Origin: Edaphobacter lichenicola
GTDB taxonomy: Bacteria > Acidobacteriota > Terriglobia > Terriglobales > Acidobacteriaceae
Length of the DNA: 64,000 bases
Direction: 5' to 3'
NCBI RefSeq assembly: GCF_014201315.1
Contig: NZ_JACHDY010000006.1
Coordinates: 1 to 64,000 of the forward strand
Shown piece by piece: positions 42,459 to 51,042 of this stretch. Below the pieces are notes generated by a model. It was not told where the DNA came from and did no database searches. It was given only the letters and a program-made list of their open reading frames with translations. The position numbers and the translations under genes were made by a program. Position 1 is the first letter of the stretch, and every line of letters starts with the position of its first letter.

Positions 42459-44051
42459 ATGAATCGCACCAAGAACGTCTTTACTGCCCTGATGCTTTCT
42501 GTTGGAATCCTTGGATATTTCGCAGCCGGATCTTTGACGCTCCACGCGCAGGAACCAAACCCGACCTCTCAGGCAAATCCCCCTCAGGACGAGAATCAGA
42601 TCAAGAAACAGGATGACGGTGTCTATCTCTACCGCGTTAAGGTCGTCCAGCGCGACCTCGACGCTGTCAACTACCTCCACCGCAGCGGTTCGACCAATAT
42701 AGGCTTCAAGGGGACGACTCTTCTCCCGTTCGCCAAAGGAGAGGCCAAGGTCACCAGTGAGCGTGGTGGAATTCACATTTCGGCCCGATTCCAGGGACTC
42801 ACTCCGGCCAACGGCTTCGGCCCCGAATATCTGACCTATGTCCTCTGGGCGATCACCCCCGACGGCCGCCCCAACAACCTTGGCGAAGTCCTTCCTGCCA
42901 ACAACAAGAACAACATTGAAGTGACCACCGCTCTGCAGTCCTTCGGCATGATCGTCACCGCCGAGCCCTATTTCTCGGTGACGCAGCCAAGCGACGTCGT
43001 CGTGCTGCAGAACGTGATCCTCAACGACAAGACCACCGGTGTGCTCGAAAAAGTGAATGCGCATTACTCCCTTCTGGCACGTGGCGCTTATGCTCAGACG
43101 GATGGCTCCAAGTCGAGCCTGAACCCAATTACAAGGGATGAACGATCGCCGCTTGAGCTCTATCAGGCCAACAACGCCATCCGCATAGCGCAGGCCGCGG
43201 GAGCCGACAAATACGCTCCCGACATTATGGCCGAGGCGATGCAGGACCTTCGCAACGCCACCGACATCGATCAGAACAAAAAGGGCGATCGCAGGATGGA
43301 GATCACCTTCGCGCGTCAGGCCGTACAGCGTGCCGAAGACGCCCGGCTGGTAACGCTGCGTAAACAAGCAGCCGAACGCCAGTTGAACGCAGACAACGCC
43401 AAGCGGGATGCCGAGGCGCAGGCTCAGCAGTCGCAGCTACAGGCTCAACAGTCTCAGCTCGATGCGGAACGCGCCCGTGCCGCCCAGGCGGAAGCCGATG
43501 CCGATCGCGCCCGTGCCGAAGCCGCCGCTGCCGAAGCCCAGGCTCGTGCCGCCGCTGCTAACAAGAGCGCAACCGACGCCAACGCAGTTCGCGAGAGGCT
43601 TCGCGCTCAGCTGAACAGCGTCCTCGCCACCAGCGAATCGGCCCGCGGCCTCATCGTCAACATGTCCGATGTGCTCTTCGACACCGGCCGCTACACCCTC
43701 AAGACCAATACCCAAATCAGTCTGGCTAAGGTGGCTGGAATTCTGCAGGCCTACCCCGGACTGAAACTTCAGGTCGAGGGTTACACCGACAGCGTCGGAA
43801 GCGACCAATACAACCAGAAACTTTCGGAGAACCGAGCCGATGCCGTTCGCGACTTTTTAGTCACGCAGGGTGTCCAGACGGACAATATCTCCGCCACCGG
43901 TTACGGCAAAGCCAAGCCTGTAGCGGACAATGCCACCGCGCAGGGCCGAGCCCAGAACCGCCGCGTCAATCTGGTCGTCTCAGGCGACGCAATCGGTGTT
44001 CAACAGAGCAGCCCTGACGCCGATCCCGCTCCCTCCGCAACACCGCAGTAA
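42459..44051 (+). CDS. OmpA-family cell-wall-linked protein
   Basis: 530 aa. Signal peptide ('LSVGILGYFAAGSLTLHAQ'). Residues about 45-230 form an unassigned beta-rich domain ('VVQRDLDAVNYLHRSGSTN', 'FGPEYLTYVLWAITPDGR'). Residues about 235-395 are an Ala/Arg/Gln-rich long coiled coil. Residues about 400-510 are the OmpA peptidoglycan-binding domain ('DVLFDTGRYTLK', 'LQVEGYTDSVGSDQYNQKLSE', 'ATGYGKAKPVADN'; split here). Likely links envelope and wall. GGAG precedes ATG 42459. Confidence 0.9.
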   Translation: MNRTKNVFTALMLSVGILGYFAAGSLTLHAQEPNPTSQANPPQDENQIKKQDDGVYLYRVKVVQRDLDAVNYLHRSGSTNIGFKGTTLLPFAKGEAKVTSERGGIHISARFQGLTPANGFGPEYLTYVLWAITPDGRPNNLGEVLPANNKNNIEVTTALQSFGMIVTAEPYFSVTQPSDVVVLQNVILNDKTTGVLEKVNAHYSLLARGAYAQTDGSKSSLNPITRDERSPLELYQANNAIRIAQAAGADKYAPDIMAEAMQDLRNATDIDQNKKGDRRMEITFARQAVQRAEDARLVTLRKQAAERQLNADNAKRDAEAQAQQSQLQAQQSQLDAERARAAQAEADADRARAEAAAAEAQARAAAANKSATDANAVRERLRAQLNSVLATSESARGLIVNMSDVLFDTGRYTLKTNTQISLAKVAGILQAYPGLKLQVEGYTDSVGSDQYNQKLSENRADAVRDFLVTQGVQTDNISATGYGKAKPVADNATAQGRAQNRRVNLVVSGDAIGVQQSSPDADPAPSATPQ

Positions 44052-44072
44052 ATTTCGTTTCTACAAAAACAA

Positions 44073-44095
44073 AAGGGCCGCCCAGAGCGGCCCTT
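44073..44095 (+). terminator. Terminator after the OmpA-family gene
   Basis: AAGGGCCGC (44073-44081), CCAGA, GCGGCCCTT (44087-44095), then CTCATTCC; preceded by AAAACAAA. The T-tract is weak on +, but on the minus strand TTTTGTTTT follows, so it may act in both directions. Confidence 0.7.
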
Positions 44096-44251
44096 CTCAT
44101 TCCCAAACACGAACGATTGAACTTCTTCCCAGCGAGGTCCTTTTGCGCGCCAGCGGTCAAGCGCCGGTCAAACCGTAAAGTCGGCGACCGATCAACATCA
44201 GCGACGGACGCTGCCCCTCTTAGCACAACTGCCACAGCCAGCAGTCGAAGC

Positions 44252-44509
44252 CTAGAGGTGAATCGACCACCCAAGCTCCGAGAGCTTTTCTTCGATATCG
44301 GCCAACGCAATCGTAAGCGCGGACCGCCGATGCGGGCTTGAGGTTCGCTCCGACAGAATACGTTCTCGCTGCAACTCCAGCGCCTGCCGTCTTCGTTTGC
44401 GTTCCGCCACCTCGGCATTATCGTTTGCGGTGACAGGTTTCGGAGCGGCAGCCTGATTTTGCTGTTCTTCCACGGATTTACTCTCCCATCCTCGCGACAT
44501 ACTGCTCAT
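44252..44509 (-). CDS. Small helical hypothetical protein
   Basis: 85 aa from ATG 44509 (or 82 aa from ATG 44500). N-terminus 'MSRGWESKSVEEQQNQ', then 'ERKRRRQALELQRERILSE' and 'RRSALTIALADIEEKLSELGW', both strongly helical and charged. The open frame reaches 44638 but overlaps the divergent oxidoreductase start. No domain recognised. Confidence 0.65.
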   Translation of the reverse strand: MSSMSRGWESKSVEEQQNQAAAPKPVTANDNAEVAERKRRRQALELQRERILSERTSSPHRRSALTIALADIEEKLSELGWSIHL

Positions 44510-44606
44510 TCTACGCTGCGATATATCAATATATAAATAGTTTGCCGTTTCCCCTTCCACCTGCATCCCAATTTGACTAGTAACTGACGTCGTCCAGAGG
44601 CCCCAA

Positions 44607-45644
44607 ATGTACGCATTCCCGGTCCAGCAATTTGGCATCGATCACCTCCGGCAGATCGATCTGCCCACTCCCCAAACAGCCCCCGGCACGGTCCTGATCA
44701 AAGTTCACGCCGTCTCTCTTAACTACCGCGATCTCATGATGGTCAAGGGTCTCTACAACCCGAAGATGGGTCTCCCGCGCATCCCCTGTTCCGACGGAGC
44801 GGGAGAGGTGGTCGCCACGGGCGATGGTGTTACTCGCGTCAAAGTCGGCGATCGCGTCTGCGGCATCTTCATGCAGCGCTGGCTCGACGGGCCGCTCACC
44901 GCCGACAAATCTAAGGCCGCCCTCGGCGGAGACGTCGATGGCATGCTCACCGAGTACGCTCTCCTCGACCAGGAGGGAGTCGTCCGTTTCCCCGAGCACT
45001 TGACCTACGAAGAGGCCGCCACTCTGCCTTGCGCCGGGGTCACTGCGTGGAACGCCCTGCATCATGCCGGAGACCCAGCCTATCCAGCACATCCAGGAGA
45101 GACCGTAGTCATCCAGGGCACTGGCGGCGTCTCCATCTTCGCCCTGCAATTTGCAAAGCTCCTCGGAGCTCGTGTCCTCGGCACGTCCTCGAGCGAGGAA
45201 AAATTATCCCGCGCCCGCAGCCTCGGCCTCGACGAAGGATGCAACTACAAGCTGCGTCCCGACTGGTCCAAATGGGTCACCGAAACGACCGCAAACATAG
45301 GAGCGGATCGCATCATCGAAGTAGGAGGTGGCGGCACCTTCGGCCAATCCCTCCGAGCAGCCCGCGTCGGCGGCACTATCGCGCAGATAGGCGTACTCTC
45401 CGGTGCCGCCACCTCCGATCCCGTCGCCCTCACGCCCATCCTTCACAAGCAGCTTCGCGTGCAGGGCATCTACGTAGGCTCCCGCGCCATGTTCGAGCAG
45501 ATGAACGCTGCCATCTCCAAGGCCAGCCTTCATCCCGTCATCGACAAAGTCTTCGACTTCTCTCACGCCGCCGAGGCTTTCGCTTACATGGAGTCCGCGT
45601 CGCACTTCGGGAAGATTGTCATTCGCGTTACACCAGAGTTGTGA
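44607..45644 (+). CDS. Quinone oxidoreductase/alcohol dehydrogenase-like MDR protein
   Basis: 345 aa medium-chain reductase without the zinc-ligand set of classical ADH. N-terminal GroES-like part ('VHAVSLNYRDLMMVKG', 'CSDGAGEVVATGDGV', 'GDRVCGIF'), then nucleotide-binding 'IQGTGGVSIFALQFAKLLGA' and 'RIIEVGGGGTFGQSL'. NAD(P)H-dependent reduction of a quinone or enone is inferred. GAGG is 7 nt before ATG 44607. Confidence 0.9.
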   Translation: MYAFPVQQFGIDHLRQIDLPTPQTAPGTVLIKVHAVSLNYRDLMMVKGLYNPKMGLPRIPCSDGAGEVVATGDGVTRVKVGDRVCGIFMQRWLDGPLTADKSKAALGGDVDGMLTEYALLDQEGVVRFPEHLTYEEAATLPCAGVTAWNALHHAGDPAYPAHPGETVVIQGTGGVSIFALQFAKLLGARVLGTSSSEEKLSRARSLGLDEGCNYKLRPDWSKWVTETTANIGADRIIEVGGGGTFGQSLRAARVGGTIAQIGVLSGAATSDPVALTPILHKQLRVQGIYVGSRAMFEQMNAAISKASLHPVIDKVFDFSHAAEAFAYMESASHFGKIVIRVTPEL

Positions 45645-45671
45645 CGGCAACCAATAACTTCAGAGCGTTAC

Positions 45672-45698
45672 TTGTTGACATTGCAAAACAGTCAACAA
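45672..45698. promoter_or_regulatory. Operator-like palindrome upstream of the ABC exporter
   Basis: TTGTTGAC (45672-45679), 11-nt spacer, GTCAACAA (45691-45698), a perfect 8-bp inverted repeat. A TATAAT box lies 32 bp downstream (45730-45735). Size and symmetry fit a TetR- or PadR-type repressor site, but no regulator gene is adjacent. Confidence 0.5.
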
Positions 45699-45729
45699 CT
45701 CCGCGTCCAGAGTGCTCCGTTACGTTGCA

Positions 45730-45735
45730 TATAAT
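45730..45735 (+). promoter_or_regulatory. TATAAT -10 box of the ABC exporter operon
   Basis: Consensus TATAAT 28 nt upstream of GTG 45763. No good -35 at 17 bp; a TTGACA at 45675 is too far, and forms part of the palindrome. Confidence 0.45.
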
Positions 45736-45762
45736 CGCAGAAGCGCAGGAGGGCTAAGTCAA

Positions 45763-46704
45763 GTGATAGTCGAGATTGAAAGCCTCCAGAAGATCTACGA
45801 AGGCAAGCAACGAGTCGTTGCCGTCGACGGCATCGATCTCAGCGTCCACGAGGGCGAGCTCTTCGGCCTTCTCGGCCCCAACGGCGCAGGAAAAACCACT
45901 ACCATCAGCATCTGCACCACCCGCGCCCTGCCCACCTCCGGACGTGTCCGCATCGCAGGAATCGACGTCGTCAAAACCCCTGCGGTGGCGCGTCGTTTCA
46001 TAGGAGTGGTGCCTCAGTACAACACCCTCGACCGAGCCTGCACCATCTACGAGAACATCAACTTCCACTGTCTTTACTTCGGCTTCTCCGGCCCCGAGGC
46101 GACAGAACGGACGAATCAGCTTCTCGCTCAGTTCCACCTCACCGAGCGTGCCGGCGCCTATCCCGCGCAACTCTCCGGAGGCCTTGCCCAGCGTGTCCAG
46201 ATCGCCCGAGCCATTGCACACCGCCCCAAGGTGCTCTTTCTCGATGAGCCGAGTGCCGGCCTCGACCCGCAAAGCCGCATCGCCATGTGGGACGCCGTCC
46301 GCAACCTCCGCGAAGAGGGAATTACCGTCGTCCTCACCACCCACTACATGGAGGAGGCTGACGAACTCTGCGATCGCGTTGCCATCATCGACCACGGCAA
46401 GATCCTCGTGCAGGACACCCCCACTGCACTCAAAGGCTCCGTCGGCGCGCAGAAGGTCTACGAGCTCGACCTGCGTAGTCAGGACAACATCCCAACCCTC
46501 GTGCAGCAGCTCCAGCAACTCACCGGAGTAGCCAGGGCAGAGCCCACTCCCAAAGGTGTCCGTGTTCTTGCCCACGGAGCCGAAGGCCTGCTCTCCGACG
46601 TTGTTCGTGAGGCGAATCCGTACGGCCTCCGCGATCTCACGATCACTGAGACCAGCCTCGAGACCGTCTTCATCCGCCTCACCGGCCGCGACCTTCGCGA
46701 GTAG
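45763..46704 (+). CDS. ABC exporter ATP-binding protein (DrrA/NodI type)
   Basis: 313 aa from GTG 45763, 10 nt after GGAGG. Walker A 'GPNGAGKTTT', Q-loop 'VVPQYNTLD', signature 'LSGGLAQRVQIARA' (LSGG + Q), Walker B 'VLFLDEPSAGLD', H-loop 'LTTHYMEEAD'. The C-terminal about 90 residues are the DrrA-like extension. Works with the permease that follows 59 bp downstream to export a small molecule or polysaccharide; substrate unknown. Confidence 0.93.
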   Translation: MIVEIESLQKIYEGKQRVVAVDGIDLSVHEGELFGLLGPNGAGKTTTISICTTRALPTSGRVRIAGIDVVKTPAVARRFIGVVPQYNTLDRACTIYENINFHCLYFGFSGPEATERTNQLLAQFHLTERAGAYPAQLSGGLAQRVQIARAIAHRPKVLFLDEPSAGLDPQSRIAMWDAVRNLREEGITVVLTTHYMEEADELCDRVAIIDHGKILVQDTPTALKGSVGAQKVYELDLRSQDNIPTLVQQLQQLTGVARAEPTPKGVRVLAHGAEGLLSDVVREANPYGLRDLTITETSLETVFIRLTGRDLRE

Positions 46705-46763
46705 CGGGGAGCACTTTAAGGGGAGCACCTTAACAGGAGCACCGTACCAAGATCGAGATATCT

Positions 46764-47648
46764 ATGACCCAACTGGCAGAAGCCGCAAAACCGAGCACGC
46801 CGCAGAATCGCCAATCCGCCAGCCGCGCTCAAACCCCGAAGCTCACGCAGTACACGCGCGCCTTCGTCGGTCTCTTCCGTCGTGATCTCCACGTCCTGCG
46901 TCGCGAGCTATTCCCCTTCGTCATCCGCGTCTGCATGAACCCCCTGCTCTTTCTCTTCGTCTTCACCTACGTCATCCCACACATGAACGCCGGCGCCGCC
47001 ATGAATCCCACCGCATCCATGGCCGGCAACGCCTTCTCGACAGTACTGCTGCCTGGCCTCATGGCCGTTGCCATCATGTTCTCCGGCATCGCCGCCGTCG
47101 CCCTGCCACTCGCGCAGGAGTTCGGCATCACCCGCGAGATCGACGACCGCGTTATGTGCCCCTTGCCCGTACCCTTTGTCGCCATCGAAAAGATCTGCTT
47201 CTCCGCGGTACAGAGCGTCATCGCCGCCTGCATCGTCTACCCGCTGGCCTACTACGTCCCGGCGACGCACCCCACAACCCATATCAGCAACTGGCCGTTC
47301 CTCATCCTCGTTGTAGCTCTTGCCAGCCTCACAGCGGGCGCGCTCGGCCTCACCATTGGCACCAGCGTCAAGCCGCAACAGATCGGCCTCATCTTCGGTG
47401 TAGTCGTCATTCCCATCACGTTCCTGGGCTGCGTCTACTACCCCTGGGCCGCGCTCACTCACATCCGCTGGCTCCAGGTCGGCGTTCTCATCAATCCCAT
47501 CGTTTACATGAGCGAAGGCCTACGCGCCGCCCTCACCCCAACGCTGCCCCACATGAACCCCTACCTCATCGTAGGCATGCTCGTAGCCTCTCTCTGCCTC
47601 CTCACCTGGCTGGGCATCAAAGGCTTCCTCCGCCGCGTCATCGGCTAA
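46764..47648 (+). CDS. ABC-2 type exporter permease
   Basis: 294 aa, six predicted helices after a polar 40-residue N-terminus. 'VCMNPLLFLFVFTYVIP', 'FSTVLLPGLMAVAIMFSGI', 'EFGITREIDDRVMCPLPV' and 'FGVVVIPITFLGCVYYPW' are ABC2_membrane (DrrB/NodJ) features. Same operon as the ATPase at 45763. ATG 46764. Confidence 0.92.
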   Translation: MTQLAEAAKPSTPQNRQSASRAQTPKLTQYTRAFVGLFRRDLHVLRRELFPFVIRVCMNPLLFLFVFTYVIPHMNAGAAMNPTASMAGNAFSTVLLPGLMAVAIMFSGIAAVALPLAQEFGITREIDDRVMCPLPVPFVAIEKICFSAVQSVIAACIVYPLAYYVPATHPTTHISNWPFLILVVALASLTAGALGLTIGTSVKPQQIGLIFGVVVIPITFLGCVYYPWAALTHIRWLQVGVLINPIVYMSEGLRAALTPTLPHMNPYLIVGMLVASLCLLTWLGIKGFLRRVIG

Positions 47649-47714
47649 GCCACTTCGCACAACGCCACGTTGGAGTCTTGCTTATCAACTTGTTGAAAGA
47701 AAATCCGCTCCGTC

Positions 47715-49439
47715 TCAAGGCACCTTGTGAATGTAAATAGTGCGAGTATGCGGAGACAGCCAGGCGTTATAAGAAACGGGCGCGAACTGAGAAGGGGAAT
47801 AGCAGGATGATTGGTCAACCGAAAGTATGTAACGCGGATTGATCGAGGGGGTGTACACCCAAAAACCGAAATAGCAGCCAGCCGGAACATTGGCAGGTAT
47901 GTTTTTTGGATGGAACGCCCCCGCTGGAATGCGGATTCGATCATTGTTCATATAGCCTGTACTTTCCAGCTGGGTCCACCCGTCATATTCAAAGCCGCCC
48001 TGAATCTCAGTCCTGACAACACCCGCAGCAAGAATCTCGTCAGCTGCTGTAAGCCGCGCACGGCCCATTGCGAAGAGGTCGTGCATGCCGGCTACTGCGA
48101 ATGCGCCAAACAGAAGGACCAGGAAAAGGCTGATCTTTGGTAAACGGGCGCCTACTTCTTCTTCATAAACCCGTAGAAGTATTACCAGAAACACAAAAAT
48201 GAGAGGAAGAAGATATCGATCAAAGATATCCGTTCGCGTTACAAGCAAAAAAACATAGACCAGCGTAAATGGGCCGAAGATCGTGAGCAGGGCCTCCCAG
48301 GGGAACGCTGAGACGGACTGCGAAGCACGATTCTCCACAGAGTAAGAGTTCCACCCCAGAAGAAGAAAACTGATGGCGGCTGCGAATGTCACGATGGATA
48401 AGATCAACCTGACGCTAAACGAAAGAATGTCGGGTGGATTACCGGCCATTCCAGAGGCATTGTCCAAACCTTTTTCTGTAACAATGTTGCCGGAGAACGG
48501 AGCAAGCCAGTCCGAAGAGCCGCGGTGAAAGATAAAAAACAGAGTGATGAGCACAAGAAAGGCGCCGACAATTGCAGATTGTTTACGCGCTCTCTCAGAC
48601 CCGAGAGGAAACTTCCATAGAAACCCGATCAGAACTGGCAGCACATACAGACAAGCCGCGAAACTGTTCTTGATCGATTTTTTAACAGTCACTACCAACT
48701 CAACCAATGTGTGCGGATTACTGAGCAACCCCTCTCTCAGAGAATATGGTTGGTGGTTGAACCAATGGATGCACCCCACAATCGCAATGGCGCTCATCAG
48801 CCAAACGACGACTCCAGTTAGAATCACACCTGCTCGTCGGCGCAGATACCAGGTTGTACAGGGTACGACGACCAACGCACCGAGCCACGCGACCTGACGT
48901 ACGGTCCCACCAAGCACATTGGACAACGCCGCGAAGACAAGCCAGCCTGCAGCGGCCCTGTCGGTTCCGGCCTGGATGGCACGCACGCAACTATAAAAGC
49001 ACACGATGAGGCAGAAGAAGCTAGGCACGTCGGACATGAAGCTATATGCCAGCGGGAGGAAGAGTGGCGAGAGGGCAATCGTCAAAGTTGCAATCGTAGC
49101 ATTCCATTGGCTAATCCCAAACCGCAGGAAGAGTCGCTGGATCAACACGACCGTCCCAATGGAAACAATCAGAACAGAGATTCGAGCAGCAGTGAAGGAG
49201 AAGCCGAAAAGCTTGATGAAGAGGGCGCCAAGGTACAACTGCCACCCCAGCATCATGGCTCCCCATCCGTTGTACACGACATGGCCGGTGTCGGCCAGCA
49301 CCCGTGCGCTCCATACATAAGACCAGTCGTCGTTCGTCGCCAATTCGAGTACAGGATGCGAGATTGCAACGGCTGCGGCCAGAGCAAACGCACAAATCAA
49401 TGCAGGATAGAAAACACCACGCCGGTTCTCAATAGACAA
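47715..49439 (-). CDS. Polytopic membrane glycosyltransferase-like protein (GT39/ArnT-like)
   Basis: 574 aa from TTG 49439, 6 nt after GAGGG; TTG 49484 is the longest option but has no ribosome binding site. About 12 hydrophobic helices. The first loop has 'ATNDDWSYVWSARVLADTGH', with acidic residues where GT-C enzymes carry the catalytic Asp. C-terminal 110 residues are periplasmic and polar. Probably uses a polyprenyl-phosphate sugar. Next gene on the same strand is the FAD oxidoreductase at 49532. Confidence 0.75.
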   Translation of the reverse strand: MSIENRRGVFYPALICAFALAAAVAISHPVLELATNDDWSYVWSARVLADTGHVVYNGWGAMMLGWQLYLGALFIKLFGFSFTAARISVLIVSIGTVVLIQRLFLRFGISQWNATIATLTIALSPLFLPLAYSFMSDVPSFFCLIVCFYSCVRAIQAGTDRAAAGWLVFAALSNVLGGTVRQVAWLGALVVVPCTTWYLRRRAGVILTGVVVWLMSAIAIVGCIHWFNHQPYSLREGLLSNPHTLVELVVTVKKSIKNSFAACLYVLPVLIGFLWKFPLGSERARKQSAIVGAFLVLITLFFIFHRGSSDWLAPFSGNIVTEKGLDNASGMAGNPPDILSFSVRLILSIVTFAAAISFLLLGWNSYSVENRASQSVSAFPWEALLTIFGPFTLVYVFLLVTRTDIFDRYLLPLIFVFLVILLRVYEEEVGARLPKISLFLVLLFGAFAVAGMHDLFAMGRARLTAADEILAAGVVRTEIQGGFEYDGWTQLESTGYMNNDRIRIPAGAFHPKNIPANVPAGCYFGFWVYTPSINPRYILSVDQSSCYSPSQFAPVSYNAWLSPHTRTIYIHKVP

Positions 49440-49531
49440 CTTCAACCCTCGTTCTTTCGAGTTCGCTCGACTGAAGACGAACAACCAACCGAAGTACGGT
49501 TGCGTCGTAAGCCAGGTTAGACAATCTTAGG

Positions 49532-50836
49532 TCAGGCCGACGGAAACTCGAGCTTGGAAAGATCTTCCGCCATCTGGCGCCCAAGACGAACGCTTTCAGA
49601 AATCCCCCTGTCTTCGGGATAGTAAAAGCAAGTGTCGGCAACCTGTAGTCCGCGTATAGGAGTCTGTATGGGTGGAATCTTCGCTGCGAATCCAGGTTCG
49701 CAGACAGGCTGCGCGTGACGAAGACGAGCTACATGTTGAGCGATAACGTCGTCGTGCGTCAACTCCGGATTTAATCGTTGCAGATATCCGAATGATTCGC
49801 TTAGAAGTTCTTCATCGGTCCAGGTGAATTTGATATTGTCGTTCGGCATGTAATAGGGCACATACACCACCGTCTGGCCGCCTACCGGTCTTAGCCTCGA
49901 AAACTCAATGATTCCCGGGATAGCCATATCAGGCTCGCTGATATTGACCCAGAAGTGCGGACTTATCGATCGCTTGAGTTTAAAGACCAGGCAGCAGATG
50001 CCCATATTCTTGATCGATTCGTAACGTGCCTTCCAATCTTCGGGCAGGTCTGGGATCATCGCTGTAACCAGCGGTGTCGGAACCGTACTAATTACCGCAT
50101 CCGCTCGCACGAACTCCTCGGACGTGATCACACCCGTTACTCGTCCACCTTCCACGACTACCTTCTTCGCACCACAACGCGTGCGAATCCTGCCACCACT
50201 CTTCTCAATCGACGAGCACAGAGCATTCACCAACGTCTGACTTCCGCCTTCAATGTAGCCGAGTTCTTCCTGCAGGAATGACTTGCGGGAGCGACCGATC
50301 CGCTTGATCCGCGTCCATATCCAGGCCGCTGAGACGTTATCCGCGTATTGATAAAACTTCAGCGCGAACAGCGGCTTCCAGAGGCGGTCAAACACCTCCG
50401 TTCCACACCATCGTGTAATCCAGGAATGGGCCGCCTCAGTCTCAATCGCATCCCAGCGCTCCCTGCGCACAGACAAAAACGCAAACAGGCCATATCTGAG
50501 CCGGGAGAGGAGACTGATCTCCGGAAATTTCAGTAGCGCAAAGGGAGTCCCCCAATCGTGCATCCTGTTACCGGTAAAGATGCCCATGGAGGTAGTCCTC
50601 CACCTCAGCTGGTCGCGGATGCCAAGCTCTTCGAGAAGCTCCATCGTTGGTACATCGCTCTTACAAACGAAGTGGTAAAAGCGCTCAATCGAAAGCCCTC
50701 CCATGTCAAAGTGTGCGGCCATGCCACCGGGCTCCGGCGCCACCTCCAGCACTTCGACAGTGTGTCCTGCCTTGGCGGCGTGGAACGCTGCGGAAAGACC
50801 CATTGCCCCTGATCCAATGACTACAACGTGAGCGAT
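49532..50836 (-). CDS. FAD-dependent amine-oxidase-like protein, probable ATC start
   Basis: 434 aa if read from ATC 50836; the first ATG is 50803, which would cut the Rossmann motif. In frame upstream of that ATG, the sequence encodes 'IAHVVVIGSGAMGLSAAFHA', the beta-strand and GxGxxG FAD loop, and AGGAGAAGG lies 6 nt before ATC. No ATG, GTG or TTG exists between that site and the upstream stop (50888). Later blocks: 'VLEVAPEPGGMAAHFDMGG', 'YIEGGSQTLVNAL', 'VADTCFYYPEDRGISESVRLG'. Resembles protoporphyrinogen- or UDP-galactopyranose-like flavoproteins; substrate unknown. Confidence 0.8.
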   Translation of the reverse strand: MAHVVVIGSGAMGLSAAFHAAKAGHTVEVLEVAPEPGGMAAHFDMGGLSIERFYHFVCKSDVPTMELLEELGIRDQLRWRTTSMGIFTGNRMHDWGTPFALLKFPEISLLSRLRYGLFAFLSVRRERWDAIETEAAHSWITRWCGTEVFDRLWKPLFALKFYQYADNVSAAWIWTRIKRIGRSRKSFLQEELGYIEGGSQTLVNALCSSIEKSGGRIRTRCGAKKVVVEGGRVTGVITSEEFVRADAVISTVPTPLVTAMIPDLPEDWKARYESIKNMGICCLVFKLKRSISPHFWVNISEPDMAIPGIIEFSRLRPVGGQTVVYVPYYMPNDNIKFTWTDEELLSESFGYLQRLNPELTHDDVIAQHVARLRHAQPVCEPGFAAKIPPIQTPIRGLQVADTCFYYPEDRGISESVRLGRQMAEDLSKLEFPSA

Positions 50837-51042
50837 AAGGCACCTTCTCCTGAAGTCTCCGCAAAGCGCGAAGTCGAAATGATTTTGTTACGGACAGTTC
50901 GAAACAGACAGGGGAGGTTTGACTGTCGATGCGCAGCACGCGTTCCCCTGAACATCTCCGAATGTCGGTTCTAGACTACCATCCGTCAGGAGTCAACATC
51001 AGGAGGCTGCGGGGAGCTATTGCTCGGGCCGGTCCCGCAAGA

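Noticed and set aside
45675..45735. TTGACA to TATAAT as one promoter
   Set aside because: The boxes are 49 bp apart, far beyond a sigma-70 spacer; the TTGACA is better explained as part of the palindrome.
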